Assembly (NCBI RefSeq): GCF_021568695.1 | Contig: NZ_JAKGTI010000001.1 | Span: forward strand, 620,001 to 684,000 | DNA length: 64,000 bases | Source: Maritalea mediterranea | GTDB taxonomy: Bacteria; Pseudomonadota; Alphaproteobacteria; Rhizobiales; Devosiaceae | Direction of reading: 5' to 3' | Part shown: positions 35,839-44,668 of the stretch, one piece after another | Position numbering within the stretch: the first letter of the stretch is position 1 | Layout of the letters: every line of letters starts with the position of its first letter | The notes under the pieces: generated by a model | Told to the model about the DNA's origin: nothing | Databases searched by the model: none | Seen by the model: only the letters and a program-made list of their open reading frames with translations | Translations under genes and position numbers: made by a program

Positions 35839-36249
35839 TTAGTCGCTCTTGGTCCGCCAAGGGTCCAGCGCCGCCATGTAGCGCCCAATTGCATAGCGCC
35901 ACGGGATGATAAACACAAATGGCACCACAAAGGCGCAGGCAAACAGGACCTCTATGGTCGCTTCGTCCATGGTGCCCGTTTGCCAGCGGGGCAGGGCCAC
36001 AAACAGCACCCAGATCAGTTTCCAACTGAGTTCAAACCACAGCAGCGGCAGCATAAAGATCGGCGCGAACAGCCCGAGAATGGAAAGCACAGCCAAAGCG
36101 CTCAGCATGGCGGTAACAACGCCATCCATCATCGGCATGGTCACCACAGGGCCAAACAGGTCAGGCACGATCTGTATCGACAGGCCAACCAGCAACAACA
36201 AATAACATCCGCGCAATAAATAAAGGCGCAACAGCGAAACGGGCTTCAA
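35839..36249 (-). CDS. Uncharacterised four-helix membrane protein
   Basis: I do not recognise this 136-residue protein. It has four hydrophobic segments, at about residues 12-32, 42-62, 64-86 and 100-122, with Trp and Leu abundant and a basic Arg-rich end ('WRYAIGRYMAALDPWRTKSD'). There is no signal peptide or cysteine motif. It lies divergently from an AraC-type regulator gene 129 bases away, so the two may share control and the regulator may govern it. Confidence 0.7.
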   Translation of the reverse strand: MKPVSLLRLYLLRGCYLLLLVGLSIQIVPDLFGPVVTMPMMDGVVTAMLSALAVLSILGLFAPIFMLPLLWFELSWKLIWVLFVALPRWQTGTMDEATIEVLFACAFVVPFVFIIPWRYAIGRYMAALDPWRTKSD

Positions 36250-36378
36250 TTTTTTGTCCTTCTTGCAATTTGCAGTCAGAATAGTGATCTAGTGAACATA
36301 GATTTGTAGCCGGATATAAGATTAAGTCCATGATCTTAGGTTGCTTGAAACTTGATCCTTTGTAACAGGAGAAAAATA

Positions 36379-37401
36379 TTGGCCCTCTCCACCGTGTCCG
36401 CCGGTTTAGCCGCAGGCTTGTTGGCCTATGCATTGTCGCGCGGGGCAGATGCGGAGGATTTGCAGGCCAAGTCCAGCCTCGGCGATCATGATCTGACTGA
36501 CCCGGACGCGCGGGTGCCACTGCACACATATCTTGCCCTTTTGCATCAGGCGCAAGAGGGAACGAACGATCCGGCCCTCGCGCTGCATTGGGGCGAAGAT
36601 GTGGACATGGCGGAGCTTTCAATCGTCGGCCTGATCATGAATGCCGCCTCCACGAAGGGCGTTGCGTTTCAGCAATTGCAGCGCTATGGGCGGCTGGCCA
36701 TGGAGATCAATGATCCAGCGGGCAGCCCACATTTTGAACTGACCCAGCAGGACGGGCGCCTCTACATGGTTTATCGGGCGGCTCCCGCACAAAATGTACC
36801 GGAACTGGTGGAAAATGCCTTTGCGCGGCTGACGTGCGGGCCACGCCAATTTCTTGATTCACCCCATATCCTGTCGGTGGACTTCACACATCCGGCCCCG
36901 TCTTACAGGGATGAATATGCCCGCATATTCCAGTGCCCCGTACATTTTGAAGCTAAGTGGAACGCAATGGAGCTGCACCCGGAGGTCGCCGCTTGGCCCG
37001 TTGCGCAAAGCCCAGCCTATATGTCCAAATTGCTGGCCGAACGGGCCGACCAGCTTTTGGCAAAGTTAACGACACAAAAAAGCGTGCGCGGCCAAGTGGA
37101 GCAGGCGCTTCTGCCGCTTTTACATTTGGGCAATCCGGGGGCAGACCAAATCGCCGCCCAGTTGGGCATGAGTCGTCAAACGCTCTTTCGTCGCTTGAAA
37201 GAGGAGAACGCATCCTATCGCGACGTGCTGGAAGAGCTGCGCCACACCATGGCCATGTCGCATTTGAAAAGCCAAAAGCTCAGCGTGGGTGATATCGCCT
37301 ATCTGCTTGGGTTCTCAGATGTAGCGGCCTTCTCCCGTGCCTTCAAGCGCTGGACGGGCCAAAGCCCCCGGGCGTTCCGTCAAAGCTCTGAGATGGTGTA
37401 G
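36379..37401 (+). CDS. AraC-family transcriptional regulator
   Basis: DNA-binding regulator, 340 residues. The first 190 residues form the 'arabinose-binding domain of AraC transcription regulator' type found in OruR/ArgR-like proteins ('VSAGLAAGLLAYALSRGAD', 'PLHTYLALLHQAQEG'). The C-terminal 100 residues hold the two helix-turn-helix units: 'ADQIAAQLGMSRQTLFRRLKEE' (split) and 'SVGDIAYLLGFSDVAAFSRAFKRWTG'-type sequence. A TTG at 36379 is taken as the start because AGGAG lies seven bases upstream; the frame is open to 36352. The target is unknown; the divergent membrane-protein gene is the first candidate. Confidence 0.9.
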   Translation: MALSTVSAGLAAGLLAYALSRGADAEDLQAKSSLGDHDLTDPDARVPLHTYLALLHQAQEGTNDPALALHWGEDVDMAELSIVGLIMNAASTKGVAFQQLQRYGRLAMEINDPAGSPHFELTQQDGRLYMVYRAAPAQNVPELVENAFARLTCGPRQFLDSPHILSVDFTHPAPSYRDEYARIFQCPVHFEAKWNAMELHPEVAAWPVAQSPAYMSKLLAERADQLLAKLTTQKSVRGQVEQALLPLLHLGNPGADQIAAQLGMSRQTLFRRLKEENASYRDVLEELRHTMAMSHLKSQKLSVGDIAYLLGFSDVAAFSRAFKRWTGQSPRAFRQSSEMV

Positions 37402-37417
37402 TCGCGTGCACAAAAAA

Positions 37418-37450
37418 TGTGCCGCCAGATGCAAAAGCACCGGCGGCACA
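37418..37450 (-). terminator. Terminator after the flavin-split-barrel gene
   Basis: A 9-base stem (TGTGCCGCC at 37418-37426 with GGCGGCACA at 37442-37450) is followed by six T on the minus strand, 22 bases past the stop of the leftward gene. Confidence 0.8.
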
Positions 37451-37472
37451 GTTGAATGCTTTTTCGTTAGAC

Positions 37473-37955
37473 TTATGCGGCCTTTTTAAAGTCCAACGTG
37501 GCGCGTTGGCCCACATCCGGCTCATGATGGGTCAAATTGGCCTTGATGGTTTCGAACAGGAAGACAGCACCGCTATCCGTGCTCAACCAGATCTCACCAT
37601 CCTGCGGCTCAAACTTGACCAACACCAGATCAGGATCATATTTGCCGTCCTCAAACCATGCAGACGCCACAACGCTCCAGATTTCTTCCAGCTTTTCCTG
37701 GTTGGGCGATGTGGAAACTTTCCCGTTCACATAGCCGTGCAGACCAGCACTATTGTCGGAAAGCGCAAAGCGAATGGTTTTCCCCGCTTCCGCCGCATCG
37801 GCCGCATCTGTGCCTTTCGAGGTAATAAACCAGATCGCCCCGTCATCATCCGGCGTCAGGTTGGGCGTCATCGGAAACAAACGTCCGTCCACGTCCAACA
37901 GACCAGATTTGACATTAGAGAGACGTTTCCAAAATTCCTTTTTAAAATCAGTCAT
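37473..37955 (-). CDS. Pyridoxamine 5'-phosphate oxidase-like / general stress protein 26 family
   Basis: Small flavin-binding split-barrel protein of 160 residues. Conserved stretches include 'MTPNLTPDDDGAIWFITSKGT', 'GYVNGKVSTSPNQEKLEEIWS' and 'LVLVKFEPQDGEIW', in line with general stress protein 26-like domains. Family members bind FMN or FAD, but the physiological reaction is unknown; it is not the biosynthetic PdxH. The ATG at 37955 has AAGGAG eight bases away; a GTG at 37964 is too close to that site. Monocistronic with its own terminator. Confidence 0.85.
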   Translation of the reverse strand: MTDFKKEFWKRLSNVKSGLLDVDGRLFPMTPNLTPDDDGAIWFITSKGTDAADAAEAGKTIRFALSDNSAGLHGYVNGKVSTSPNQEKLEEIWSVVASAWFEDGKYDPDLVLVKFEPQDGEIWLSTDSGAVFLFETIKANLTHHEPDVGQRATLDFKKAA

Positions 37956-38086
37956 ATCTAGCACTCCTTTCAGTGGGAGGGAAACGTGCGGGAATGGGCG
38001 ATGGTTCCCTAAGCAAATGTCGAAGAAACGCCGTGTTACGTGTTCGTTGCTCTATCTAATGGCAGATGACATAAGGCACGACCAAA

Positions 38087-38124
38087 CTCCCTCCCCTTGA
38101 CGGGGAGGGCTGGGGTGGGGTGAT
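38087..38124. repeat. Palindromic intergenic repeat (CCCTCCCC-TTGAC-GGGGAGGG type)
   Basis: An 8-base perfect stem (38089-38096 with 38102-38109) and TTGAC loop is followed by CTGGGGTGGGG. From memory this pattern occurs as a dispersed intergenic repeat in Hyphomicrobiales genomes; only one copy is in the window. Confidence 0.6.
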
Positions 38125-38219
38125 GCACTGAGGCAAAACGCAAGCGATCGAGACATAAGATGACACGACACTGCCCGAGCGCGCCAATATGGTTTCTCAT
38201 GCCGATCAACACACACCGC

Positions 38220-38250
38220 CGTCACCCCAAGACTTGATCTTGGGGTCCAT
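38220..38250. repeat. Palindromic intergenic repeat (ACCCCAAGA-CTTGA-TCTTGGGGT type)
   Basis: A 9-base perfect stem (38224-38232 with 38238-38246) closes a CTTGA loop. The element recalls dispersed hairpins often seen between genes of alphaproteobacteria. It lies 74 bases from the stop codon of the HNH-like gene and is the only copy in the window. Confidence 0.6.
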
Positions 38251-38323
38251 TTGCGAACGCGAAGAGCAGAAGAATTGGTGTCTCACCCCCCGGAAACTTC
38301 AACAAGCGCGACGGTGAAATGAA

Positions 38324-39388
38324 TTATGGGGCAATAAATTTGCCATCCTCGTCAAATAAAAATGAAACATGACCTGTTTCGATTAGTTCCAGCGCGTCGC
38401 CGCCTGTTTGACCGTCAATGCTTATGGAACTTGCATGATTTCCAATAGAGCCCGCCAAGAAGTGACCGAAAATGGTGGGACTATAGGGGTACGTCGTCAG
38501 TTCTTCAGGGATATTGGCAGAGATAATTGGTTCGGCATTCGTTGGGTCGATTCTAGTAAGGAACTCGGGACGTTCCTTGATATGAGCATTTGCCGCCAAG
38601 TGTCTAGCATATAACTCCCTAAGTTGAAGTTTAGATAAAGGTGAGTTTAACGCAGCCAACTGGTGTTCCAACATTGAGCTTACAGCGCCACAATCATCAA
38701 ATGTATGTATAATTGCGAGATCATTGACTCTAAGCAGAATGCCGCGACCCAAGAGGTTGTCGCAATAGTCAAATGTAGGTTCACCAGAATAATCAATCCG
38801 CACAATCGTTATCGAGCCGAAGATCTTAGTATCAATGCTAATTCCGAAAAGGCCCGCTCTTGCCAACGCGTGAATATGATGGAGTTCCCCTAGTGAATGT
38901 TTATCTCCAATTACCTCGTGATCTTCCCTCAAATCGGGAGAAATTCGATTCTTGAAGTCCCTCAAATGCACTTTTGTGAAAACAAGCGAAAGCCAACAAC
39001 ACAGCTTTTCTTTGCCTTCCGACATTAGATAATCTCTTGTTTTTTCGAAACCTCCAGATAAAATATTGCTGATTGGATTCTCGTAATAGTTTCCGAGGCG
39101 TGAGTTGCACGACCCGCAGCACGATATTTTGTAGGTGCCGTATTTTATGTGGCTCCCTGTTGGAAGAGTTAGGGTCTCTTTTTGCAAACCACAAAGCCGC
39201 TGCAGCCATCGAGGAATTACATGTTCATTGTTGAAGTTTGAATTTGGTGCTTGTCCGCAAACAAAACAATGCCCCTTTTTGCATATCTTGGTCTCAAACT
39301 GATCTAGTGAAAACAAGATCGAGTTCCCTGAATGATCAGAGATGCTCCCATCAGTACCAAAAAGATATGCTGAAGGATTGGTTTTCAA
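38324..39388 (-). CDS. HNH-endonuclease-like protein with a zinc-binding head
   Basis: Uncharacterised 354-residue protein. Residues 40-100 look like a treble-clef/HNH fold: 'CFVCGQ' (Cys41, Cys44), 'NNEHVIPRW' (His56) and 'CGSCNSRLG' (Cys91, Cys94, Asn95). The remaining 250 residues show no motif that I know. The final His of a canonical HNH is not evident, so nuclease activity is uncertain. Codon use is AT-richer than in its neighbours, which suggests acquisition by transfer. It starts only six bases after rmuC on the same strand and may be read through from it. A role in DNA defence or restriction is possible but unproven. Confidence 0.72.
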   Translation of the reverse strand: MKTNPSAYLFGTDGSISDHSGNSILFSLDQFETKICKKGHCFVCGQAPNSNFNNEHVIPRWLQRLCGLQKETLTLPTGSHIKYGTYKISCCGSCNSRLGNYYENPISNILSGGFEKTRDYLMSEGKEKLCCWLSLVFTKVHLRDFKNRISPDLREDHEVIGDKHSLGELHHIHALARAGLFGISIDTKIFGSITIVRIDYSGEPTFDYCDNLLGRGILLRVNDLAIIHTFDDCGAVSSMLEHQLAALNSPLSKLQLRELYARHLAANAHIKERPEFLTRIDPTNAEPIISANIPEELTTYPYSPTIFGHFLAGSIGNHASSISIDGQTGGDALELIETGHVSFLFDEDGKFIAP

Positions 39389-39394
39389 TACGCT

Positions 39395-40546
39395 CTACCC
39401 ATCCCCCTCAATCATTCCCTTCGGTTCCTCAAACTCAAGCTGTTCAATCCGCTCGCCGCGTTTGGTGACTTTGCCGGTGGAAATCAAAATCTGTTCCACA
39501 TCGCGGTTGGCCTGTTGGAAGTGATTTTGCAGCTTGTGCACCCGGTCAGACAATCGGCCCACATCGGCCAGTAGATTGGTGACTTCCTGTTGGATAATAT
39601 GCGCCTGTTCGCGCATTTTCACGTCGCGCAGCAGCGCCTGGATCACCTGGATGGACAGCATCAAAAGCGAGGGCGACACAATCACCACCCGCATCCGCAA
39701 AGCTTTTTGCACCAGATCATCGAATTTCTCGTGAATATCCGCAAAAATGGCCTCTGAGGGCACAAACATAAAGGCGGTGTCCTGTGTTTCCCCGGCAATC
39801 AGATATTTTTCCGAAATATCCTTTATATGTTTGGTCATGTCGGTGCGGAACTGGGTCATTGCGCCTTTCAGTTCCACCGCATCTTGCGCGTCATTAATCC
39901 GCTGCCAGCTTTCCAGCGGAAACTTTGCGTCCACCACCAAATCGGGCGCCTTGTTGGGCATCAGCACCAAACAATCGGGCCGCGAATTGTTGGAAAGGGT
40001 GGCTTGAAACTGGAAGGAGCTGGAGGGCAAGCCATCGGAAATAATCGCTTCCATCCGCCCTTGGCCAAACGCCCCGCGCGATTGCTTGTTGGCCAGAATA
40101 TCGCGCAAGGACACCATCTCGTTCGACAGCTCGGAAATATTGGCTTGCGCCCGATCAATCACTGCCAGCCGTTCATTCAATTTGGAGAGGCTTTCCTCGG
40201 TCTTGGTGCGGGATTCATTCACCGTTTGGCCCATGCGATGGCTGGCGCTGTCAATCCGATCGGTCAAAGCCTTGGCCAAATCCGAAGTGCGGCTACCAAA
40301 AATTTCTGACATGGTGTGCATGCGCCCGGTCATCTCGCTTTGCACCCGCATCAGATCGGCCAGATGCCGTTCCATTTCCTGATTGCGCTCGGCAATGCGC
40401 GCCGCCTCAACCGCGCGTTTCTGGCTGGCGCGCCAGCTGCCCACCAGCGCCGCAACCGCCAACACCAACAATAAGCCAACCCCCGCAAGGATCAGCTCCA
40501 ACGCTGTGAAATCATGCCCAAAGGCATTAAAAAGAACATCATTCAT
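39395..40546 (-). CDS. rmuC: DNA recombination protein RmuC
   Basis: RmuC-family protein of 383 residues, thought to limit inversions and implicated in recombination; the mechanism is unclear. An N-terminal membrane anchor ('ELILAGVGLLLVLAVAALVG') precedes a long coiled coil (about residues 40-135, rich in Glu, Arg and Leu) and the conserved nuclease-like domain: 'PDLVVDAKFPLESWQRI', 'DTAFMFVPSEAIFADIHE' and 'RVVIVSPSLLMLSIQVIQ'. The first of these has the Asp-x-Lys of PD-(D/E)xK nucleases. It is divergent from def. Confidence 0.93.
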   Translation of the reverse strand: MNDVLFNAFGHDFTALELILAGVGLLLVLAVAALVGSWRASQKRAVEAARIAERNQEMERHLADLMRVQSEMTGRMHTMSEIFGSRTSDLAKALTDRIDSASHRMGQTVNESRTKTEESLSKLNERLAVIDRAQANISELSNEMVSLRDILANKQSRGAFGQGRMEAIISDGLPSSSFQFQATLSNNSRPDCLVLMPNKAPDLVVDAKFPLESWQRINDAQDAVELKGAMTQFRTDMTKHIKDISEKYLIAGETQDTAFMFVPSEAIFADIHEKFDDLVQKALRMRVVIVSPSLLMLSIQVIQALLRDVKMREQAHIIQQEVTNLLADVGRLSDRVHKLQNHFQQANRDVEQILISTGKVTKRGERIEQLEFEEPKGMIEGDG

Positions 40547-40722
40547 AAAAAGAACATATCGTGATTCGTGTGCCCTTGCCGCGATAAAGCGCGGATGGCT
40601 TTAAGGCGGGGCTTTGCCTGCTTATATGTGAAAAGAGCAGGGCCGCAATGTGCCGAATTTCTTGACCCGAACAGCTAATCGGCCTATCCAAGCAGCCAAA
40701 CCTGAACCAAGAGAATTAGACC

Positions 40723-41238
40723 ATGACCATCCGCCCCATTTTACATATCCCGAACGATGTTTTGCGCAAGGTCGCCGCGCCGGTCGACACGGTGAATGAC
40801 GAGATCAAAACGCTGATCAAAGATATGTTCGACACCATGTATGACGCGCCGGGCGTGGGCTTGGCCGCGCCACAAATTGGCGAGCTGCATCGGGTGATCG
40901 TGATGGACCCCTCTAAAGAAGAGGAAGAGCCAAATCCCATCGCCATGATCAATCCGGAAATTACCTGGTCTTCCGAAGACACATGGACCTATCAGGAAGG
41001 GTGCCTGTCCATTCCCGAATATTATGAGGATGTGGAACGCCCGGTGAAAGTGCGTGTGAAATATCTGGATGAAGAGGGCAACCCGCAAGAGTTGGAAGCC
41101 GAAGAGCTATTGTCTACCATCGTGCAGCACGAAATCGATCATCTGGATGGCAAATTGTTTATCGATTATCTGTCGCGGCTGAAGCGCGAGCGGGTGACCA
41201 AGAAATTCCAGAAAATCGCGAAACGCAAGGCAGGCTAA
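40723..41238 (+). CDS. def: Peptide deformylase
   Basis: Removes the formyl group from nascent proteins. The 171 residues hold the three family motifs: '[10 protein letters not shown]', 'EGCLSIP' (metal Cys) and 'QHEIDHLDG' (two metal His and the catalytic Glu). All ligands are intact. It starts the def-fmt-truA cluster; fmt begins one base after the stop. Confidence 0.97.
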   Translation: MTIRPILHIPNDVLRKVAAPVDTVNDEIKTLIKDMFDTMYDAPGVGLAAPQIGELHRVIVMDPSKEEEEPNPIAMINPEITWSSEDTWTYQEGCLSIPEYYEDVERPVKVRVKYLDEEGNPQELEAEELLSTIVQHEIDHLDGKLFIDYLSRLKRERVTKKFQKIAKRKAG

Positions 41239-41239
41239 T

Positions 41240-42166
41240 ATGCGGGTCATTTTTATGGGCACGCCGGAGATTGCCGTGCCGACCTTGAGCGAAATTATCG
41301 GGCGCGGCCATGATGTGGTGGCGGTTTATACCCAGCCGCCCCGCCCGGCAGGCCGCGGCAAAAAAGATCGGAAATCGCCGGTGCATGAACTGGCCGAAGG
41401 CTTCGGGATTGAAGTGCGCACGCCGCTTAATTTTAAAGACCCTGCCGATGTGGAAGCCTTTGAAGCGCTGGACGCGGATGTGGCCGTCGTGGTGGCCTAT
41501 GGCTTGCTGCTGCCCAAAGCGATTTTGGATGCGCCTGCTAAGGGTTGCCTCAATCTCCACGCCTCATTGCTGCCCCGCTGGCGTGGCGCTGCGCCCATCC
41601 AGCGAGCGATCATGGCGGGCGACAAGCAAACCGGCATGATGGTGATGCAAATGGATGAGGGCTTGGACACAGGCGATGTCGGCCTGATCGACGAAATCCC
41701 GATCTCCTCCAACATGACCGCAGGCGAACTTCACGATGAAATGATGGTGCGTGGGGCCGATATGATGGGCCGCGCGCTCTCGGCGTTGGAGCGCGATAGC
41801 CTTGATTTCACCCCGCAAGCCAGCGAGGGCGTGACCTACGCCAAAAAGATAGACAAAAAGGAAGCACGGATCGATTGGACCCAGCCTGCCGAAATGGTCC
41901 ACAACCAAATTCGCGGCCTGTCGCCCTTTCCCGGTGCGTGGTTTGAAATCGAGATCAATGACAAGCCCGTGCGCATCAAAATCATCAAATCCAGTCTGAC
42001 CGAAGGCCAGGGCACACCCGGCACGGTGCTGGATGATGATATGCGCATCGCGTGCGGCGAGGGCGCTATTTTGCCACTCACCGTGCAACGTGAAGGCAAG
42101 GGCGCGATGGATGTGAAAACCTTCCTGCGCGGCCCCGGCTCACTTAAAGGCAAGGTGGCGCGCTAG
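41240..42166 (+). CDS. fmt: Methionyl-tRNA formyltransferase
   Basis: Formylates initiator Met-tRNA using 10-formyl-tetrahydrofolate. The 308-residue protein opens with '[12 protein letters not shown]'. The catalytic centre is visible as '[17 protein letters not shown]' with Asn and His, and the Asp in '[10 protein letters not shown]'. The C-terminal OB-like domain binds the tRNA ('[10 protein letters not shown]'). The stop TAG shares a base with the GTG start of truA, so translation is coupled. Confidence 0.97.
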   Translation: MRVIFMGTPEIAVPTLSEIIGRGHDVVAVYTQPPRPAGRGKKDRKSPVHELAEGFGIEVRTPLNFKDPADVEAFEALDADVAVVVAYGLLLPKAILDAPAKGCLNLHASLLPRWRGAAPIQRAIMAGDKQTGMMVMQMDEGLDTGDVGLIDEIPISSNMTAGELHDEMMVRGADMMGRALSALERDSLDFTPQASEGVTYAKKIDKKEARIDWTQPAEMVHNQIRGLSPFPGAWFEIEINDKPVRIKIIKSSLTEGQGTPGTVLDDDMRIACGEGAILPLTVQREGKGAMDVKTFLRGPGSLKGKVAR

Positions 42167-42918
42167 TGCCCCGCTATAAGCTCACGGTTGAATATTTCGG
42201 CACGCCCTATCATGGCTGGCAATCCCAGCGCGATGGCAGGGGCGTGCAGGACGCGGTGGAAAATGCGATCGAAAAATTCTCCGGTGAGCGGGTGAAAGTA
42301 CAGGCCGCCGGCCGCACAGATTCTGGCGTCCACGCCACGGGGCAGGTGATCCATCTCGATCTCTCCAAAGAGTGGGACCCCTATCGCATTTCCGAGGCGA
42401 TGAACCATCATCTCAAGCCGCATCCCATTGTCATCACCGCGTATGAAGCGGTGCCAGAGACATTTGAAGCGCGGTTTTCGGCGCTGGCGCGGCATTATGA
42501 ATTTATCATTCTCAACCGCAAAGCCCGACCGGCCATTATGCGCAACCGCGTCTGGCATGTGCCACACCCGCTGGATGCGGAAAAAATGCACGAAGCGGCG
42601 CAGCTTATTTTGGGGCAACACGATTTCACCACCTTCCGCGCCTCAATCTGCCAGGCCAACTCACCCATCCGCACGCTGGACAGGCTGGATGTGGAGCAGC
42701 GCGGTGACATGATCCATATTTTCGCCTCGGCCCGCAGCTTTTTGCACAATCAAGTGCGCTCCATGGTGGGCTCTTTGGTCGAAGTTGGACGTCACCGTTG
42801 GACGCCCGCAGAATTCCGCGCAGCGCTCGATGCGGCAGATCGCTCGGCCTGTGGCCCTGTGTCGCCGCCCGACGGGCTCTATCTGATCGGGGTGGACTAT
42901 CCGCCGCTAGACGCCTGA
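42166..42918 (+). CDS. truA: tRNA pseudouridine synthase A
   Basis: Makes pseudouridine at positions 38-40 of the tRNA anticodon arm. The 250 residues include 'VEYFGTPYHGWQSQ', the catalytic Asp in 'AAGRTDSGVHA', 'ARHYEFIILNR' and 'SFLHNQVRSMVG'. The start is GTG, overlapping the fmt stop by one base. The 3' end overlaps the convergent membrane-protein gene by 12 bases. Confidence 0.97.
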   Translation: MPRYKLTVEYFGTPYHGWQSQRDGRGVQDAVENAIEKFSGERVKVQAAGRTDSGVHATGQVIHLDLSKEWDPYRISEAMNHHLKPHPIVITAYEAVPETFEARFSALARHYEFIILNRKARPAIMRNRVWHVPHPLDAEKMHEAAQLILGQHDFTTFRASICQANSPIRTLDRLDVEQRGDMIHIFASARSFLHNQVRSMVGSLVEVGRHRWTPAEFRAALDAADRSACGPVSPPDGLYLIGVDYPPLDA

Positions 42919-43506
42919 GCCTTGCTGCTGGGCATCGATGAAAGCTGCCGGATCAATACCTGCCGCCGAGAACATAATGTTCACCGTGATCATCGCTGCC
43001 ATCAGGACCGCCATAATCGTTGCGACAAAAAAGATGATGGTTTGCGGCACGCTAAAGCCCAAAATCACCCGTGCCGTGCGCCAGAATATGATGAGGGTCA
43101 GGATAACAATTAAGAAGTAGCCGACAGTGGCCAACAATTGGAACACAAAGATGGCAACAATAATCAGGGTGAAGAAAAAGCTCGCCCAATTGTTGACTAC
43201 CATATAGCCCAATATGCGTTCGCGCTCACCGATAATGCCCAAAAACGCATAGGCCACCAAATAGGGGGTGGCATAAAGGATCGTATAGCTTAGCAGATTG
43301 GCCCAAGCGGGCACCTGCAAGCCTTCAGGGCCGGGGCCAGCGAATAATTCCTGCAAAATCAAGCCGATAAAGACCGCAATAAAGCTACCCACCAGTCCAG
43401 CCTGGCTGAAATTGAAATAGCCCAGTTTGCCCGTTTCACCGCGAATTAGCGAAAAGATACCCCGAGCGGCATCGACCATTTCTTCCAGATAGGGACGGTT
43501 GTTCAT
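42907..43506 (-). CDS. Uncharacterised five-helix membrane protein (possibly Yip1-like)
   Basis: Inner-membrane protein of 199 residues with about five hydrophobic segments, after a short amphipathic N-terminus ('YLEEMVDAARGIFSLIRGE'). The helix pattern and 'ERERILGYMVVNNWASFF' recall the Yip1-like families, but this is a visual impression only. It lies directly downstream of dapE (one-base gap between genes) on the same strand, so it may be the last gene of a dapD-dapE operon. The C-terminal tail 'DAQQQGSGV' is hydrophilic. Function unknown. Confidence 0.75.
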   Translation of the reverse strand: MNNRPYLEEMVDAARGIFSLIRGETGKLGYFNFSQAGLVGSFIAVFIGLILQELFAGPGPEGLQVPAWANLLSYTILYATPYLVAYAFLGIIGERERILGYMVVNNWASFFFTLIIVAIFVFQLLATVGYFLIVILTLIIFWRTARVILGFSVPQTIIFFVATIMAVLMAAMITVNIMFSAAGIDPAAFIDAQQQGSGV

Positions 43507-43507
43507 A

Positions 43508-44668
43508 TCAGCTCTTTTGCTCTAAAAATGCGCGTACATAATCAGTGTACACGCCTTGAAGGCGCTCTACCATGGCCATCGGCACACGTTCGTCGACCTG
43601 GTGCATGCCTTTGCCCACCAGGCCAAATTCGGCCACGGGGCAATAATCGGCAATAAACCGGGCGTCAGATGTGCCGCCGCCAGTTGAGCGGATAGGCGTT
43701 ATATTGGCGTGCTTGGTGACTGTTTCAATAAGCAAATCAACATCTGCCGAGTCATTCGACACAAAAGACCGTGACACGGGGTGGTGTATTTTCAACTCCA
43801 CATCGCATCCATTGGCAGGCACTTTCAAAATTTGCTGCCCCAGCCAATATTCCAGCTTAAAGGCGTCCCACAAATCATTGAACCGTATATTGCCCTGCAA
43901 AGAGCCTCGGGCCGGGATCACATTGCCCGCCTTGTTGCCCACATCAATCGTGGTCAGTTCCAGATTGCTGGCCTGAAAATTCTCATTGCCCTCATCCAAC
44001 GGTTCGTCCGACACTTGAGCGGCGATTTTCGCCAGCACGGGCAGCGGGTTATTCGCCTTATGCGGATAGGCCACATGACCCTGCGCGCCGGTCACGGTGA
44101 TGGTGAAGCTTAGCGACCCACGCCGGCCAATCTTCACCACATCGCCAAATTCCTCGGCGCTGGAGGGTTCGCCCACCAGCCCAAAGTCAAACTGATGGCC
44201 TTGCTCTTTTGCCCATTGCAGCGCCTTGACGGTGCCGTTCACCGCGTCGCTTTCCTCATCGCCGGTGATCAGCAGCGAAATCGTGCCTTTATCCACTTCG
44301 CCGCTTTCGACAAGTTCGGGCAGGGCGGCGCAAAAGGCGGCCACGCCGCTTTTCATATCTACCGCGCCCCGGCCCCACATTTCGCCATCCACCTCTTCGG
44401 CGCTAAAGGGATCGTGGGTCCACGCGGCTTCGTCGCCAACTGGCACCACATCAGTATGCCCGGCAAACAGCAAATGCCGTCCGCCTCGGTTGCGGGTGGC
44501 AAACAGATTTTTCACCGGATAAGAGCCATCGCCCTCAAATGTGAGAATTTGGCACTCAAAACCCAATGGCGTCAGAAACTCTTTTACACGTTCCAACGCA
44601 CCATCATTGGCCGGGGTCACCGATTTGCAGCGGATCAAATCCCGTAAAAGGTCGAGTGCCTGGCTCAC
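43508..44668 (-). CDS. dapE: Succinyl-diaminopimelate desuccinylase
   Basis: Zinc amidohydrolase of the succinylase branch of lysine and diaminopimelate synthesis. Its 386 residues include the metal sites 'FAGHTDVVPVGD', 'MWGRGAVDMKSGVAAF' and 'ITGDEESDAVNGT', the dimerisation lid in the middle, and the catalytic-domain end 'STGGGTSDARFIADY'. The GTG start follows the dapD stop codon directly, so both enzymes of the pathway are made together. Confidence 0.95.
   Translation of the reverse strand: MSQALDLLRDLIRCKSVTPANDGALERVKEFLTPLGFECQILTFEGDGSYPVKNLFATRNRGGRHLLFAGHTDVVPVGDEAAWTHDPFSAEEVDGEMWGRGAVDMKSGVAAFCAALPELVESGEVDKGTISLLITGDEESDAVNGTVKALQWAKEQGHQFDFGLVGEPSSAEEFGDVVKIGRRGSLSFTITVTGAQGHVAYPHKANNPLPVLAKIAAQVSDEPLDEGNENFQASNLELTTIDVGNKAGNVIPARGSLQGNIRFNDLWDAFKLEYWLGQQILKVPANGCDVELKIHHPVSRSFVSNDSADVDLLIETVTKHANITPIRSTGGGTSDARFIADYCPVAEFGLVGKGMHQVDERVPMAMVERLQGVYTDYVRAFLEQKS

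Larger units (their letters stand above)
37965..38323. other. Geneless 359-base spacer carrying two palindromic elements
   Basis: I see no supportable gene here. The stretch contains the two hairpin-forming repeats listed separately (38087-38124 and 38220-38250) and otherwise unremarkable sequence. It separates the stress-protein gene from the end of the AT-richer HNH-like gene. Confidence 0.7.

Noticed and set aside
36957-37292. A 111-codon plus-strand frame inside the AraC gene
   Set aside because: It is out of frame within a well-defined regulator.
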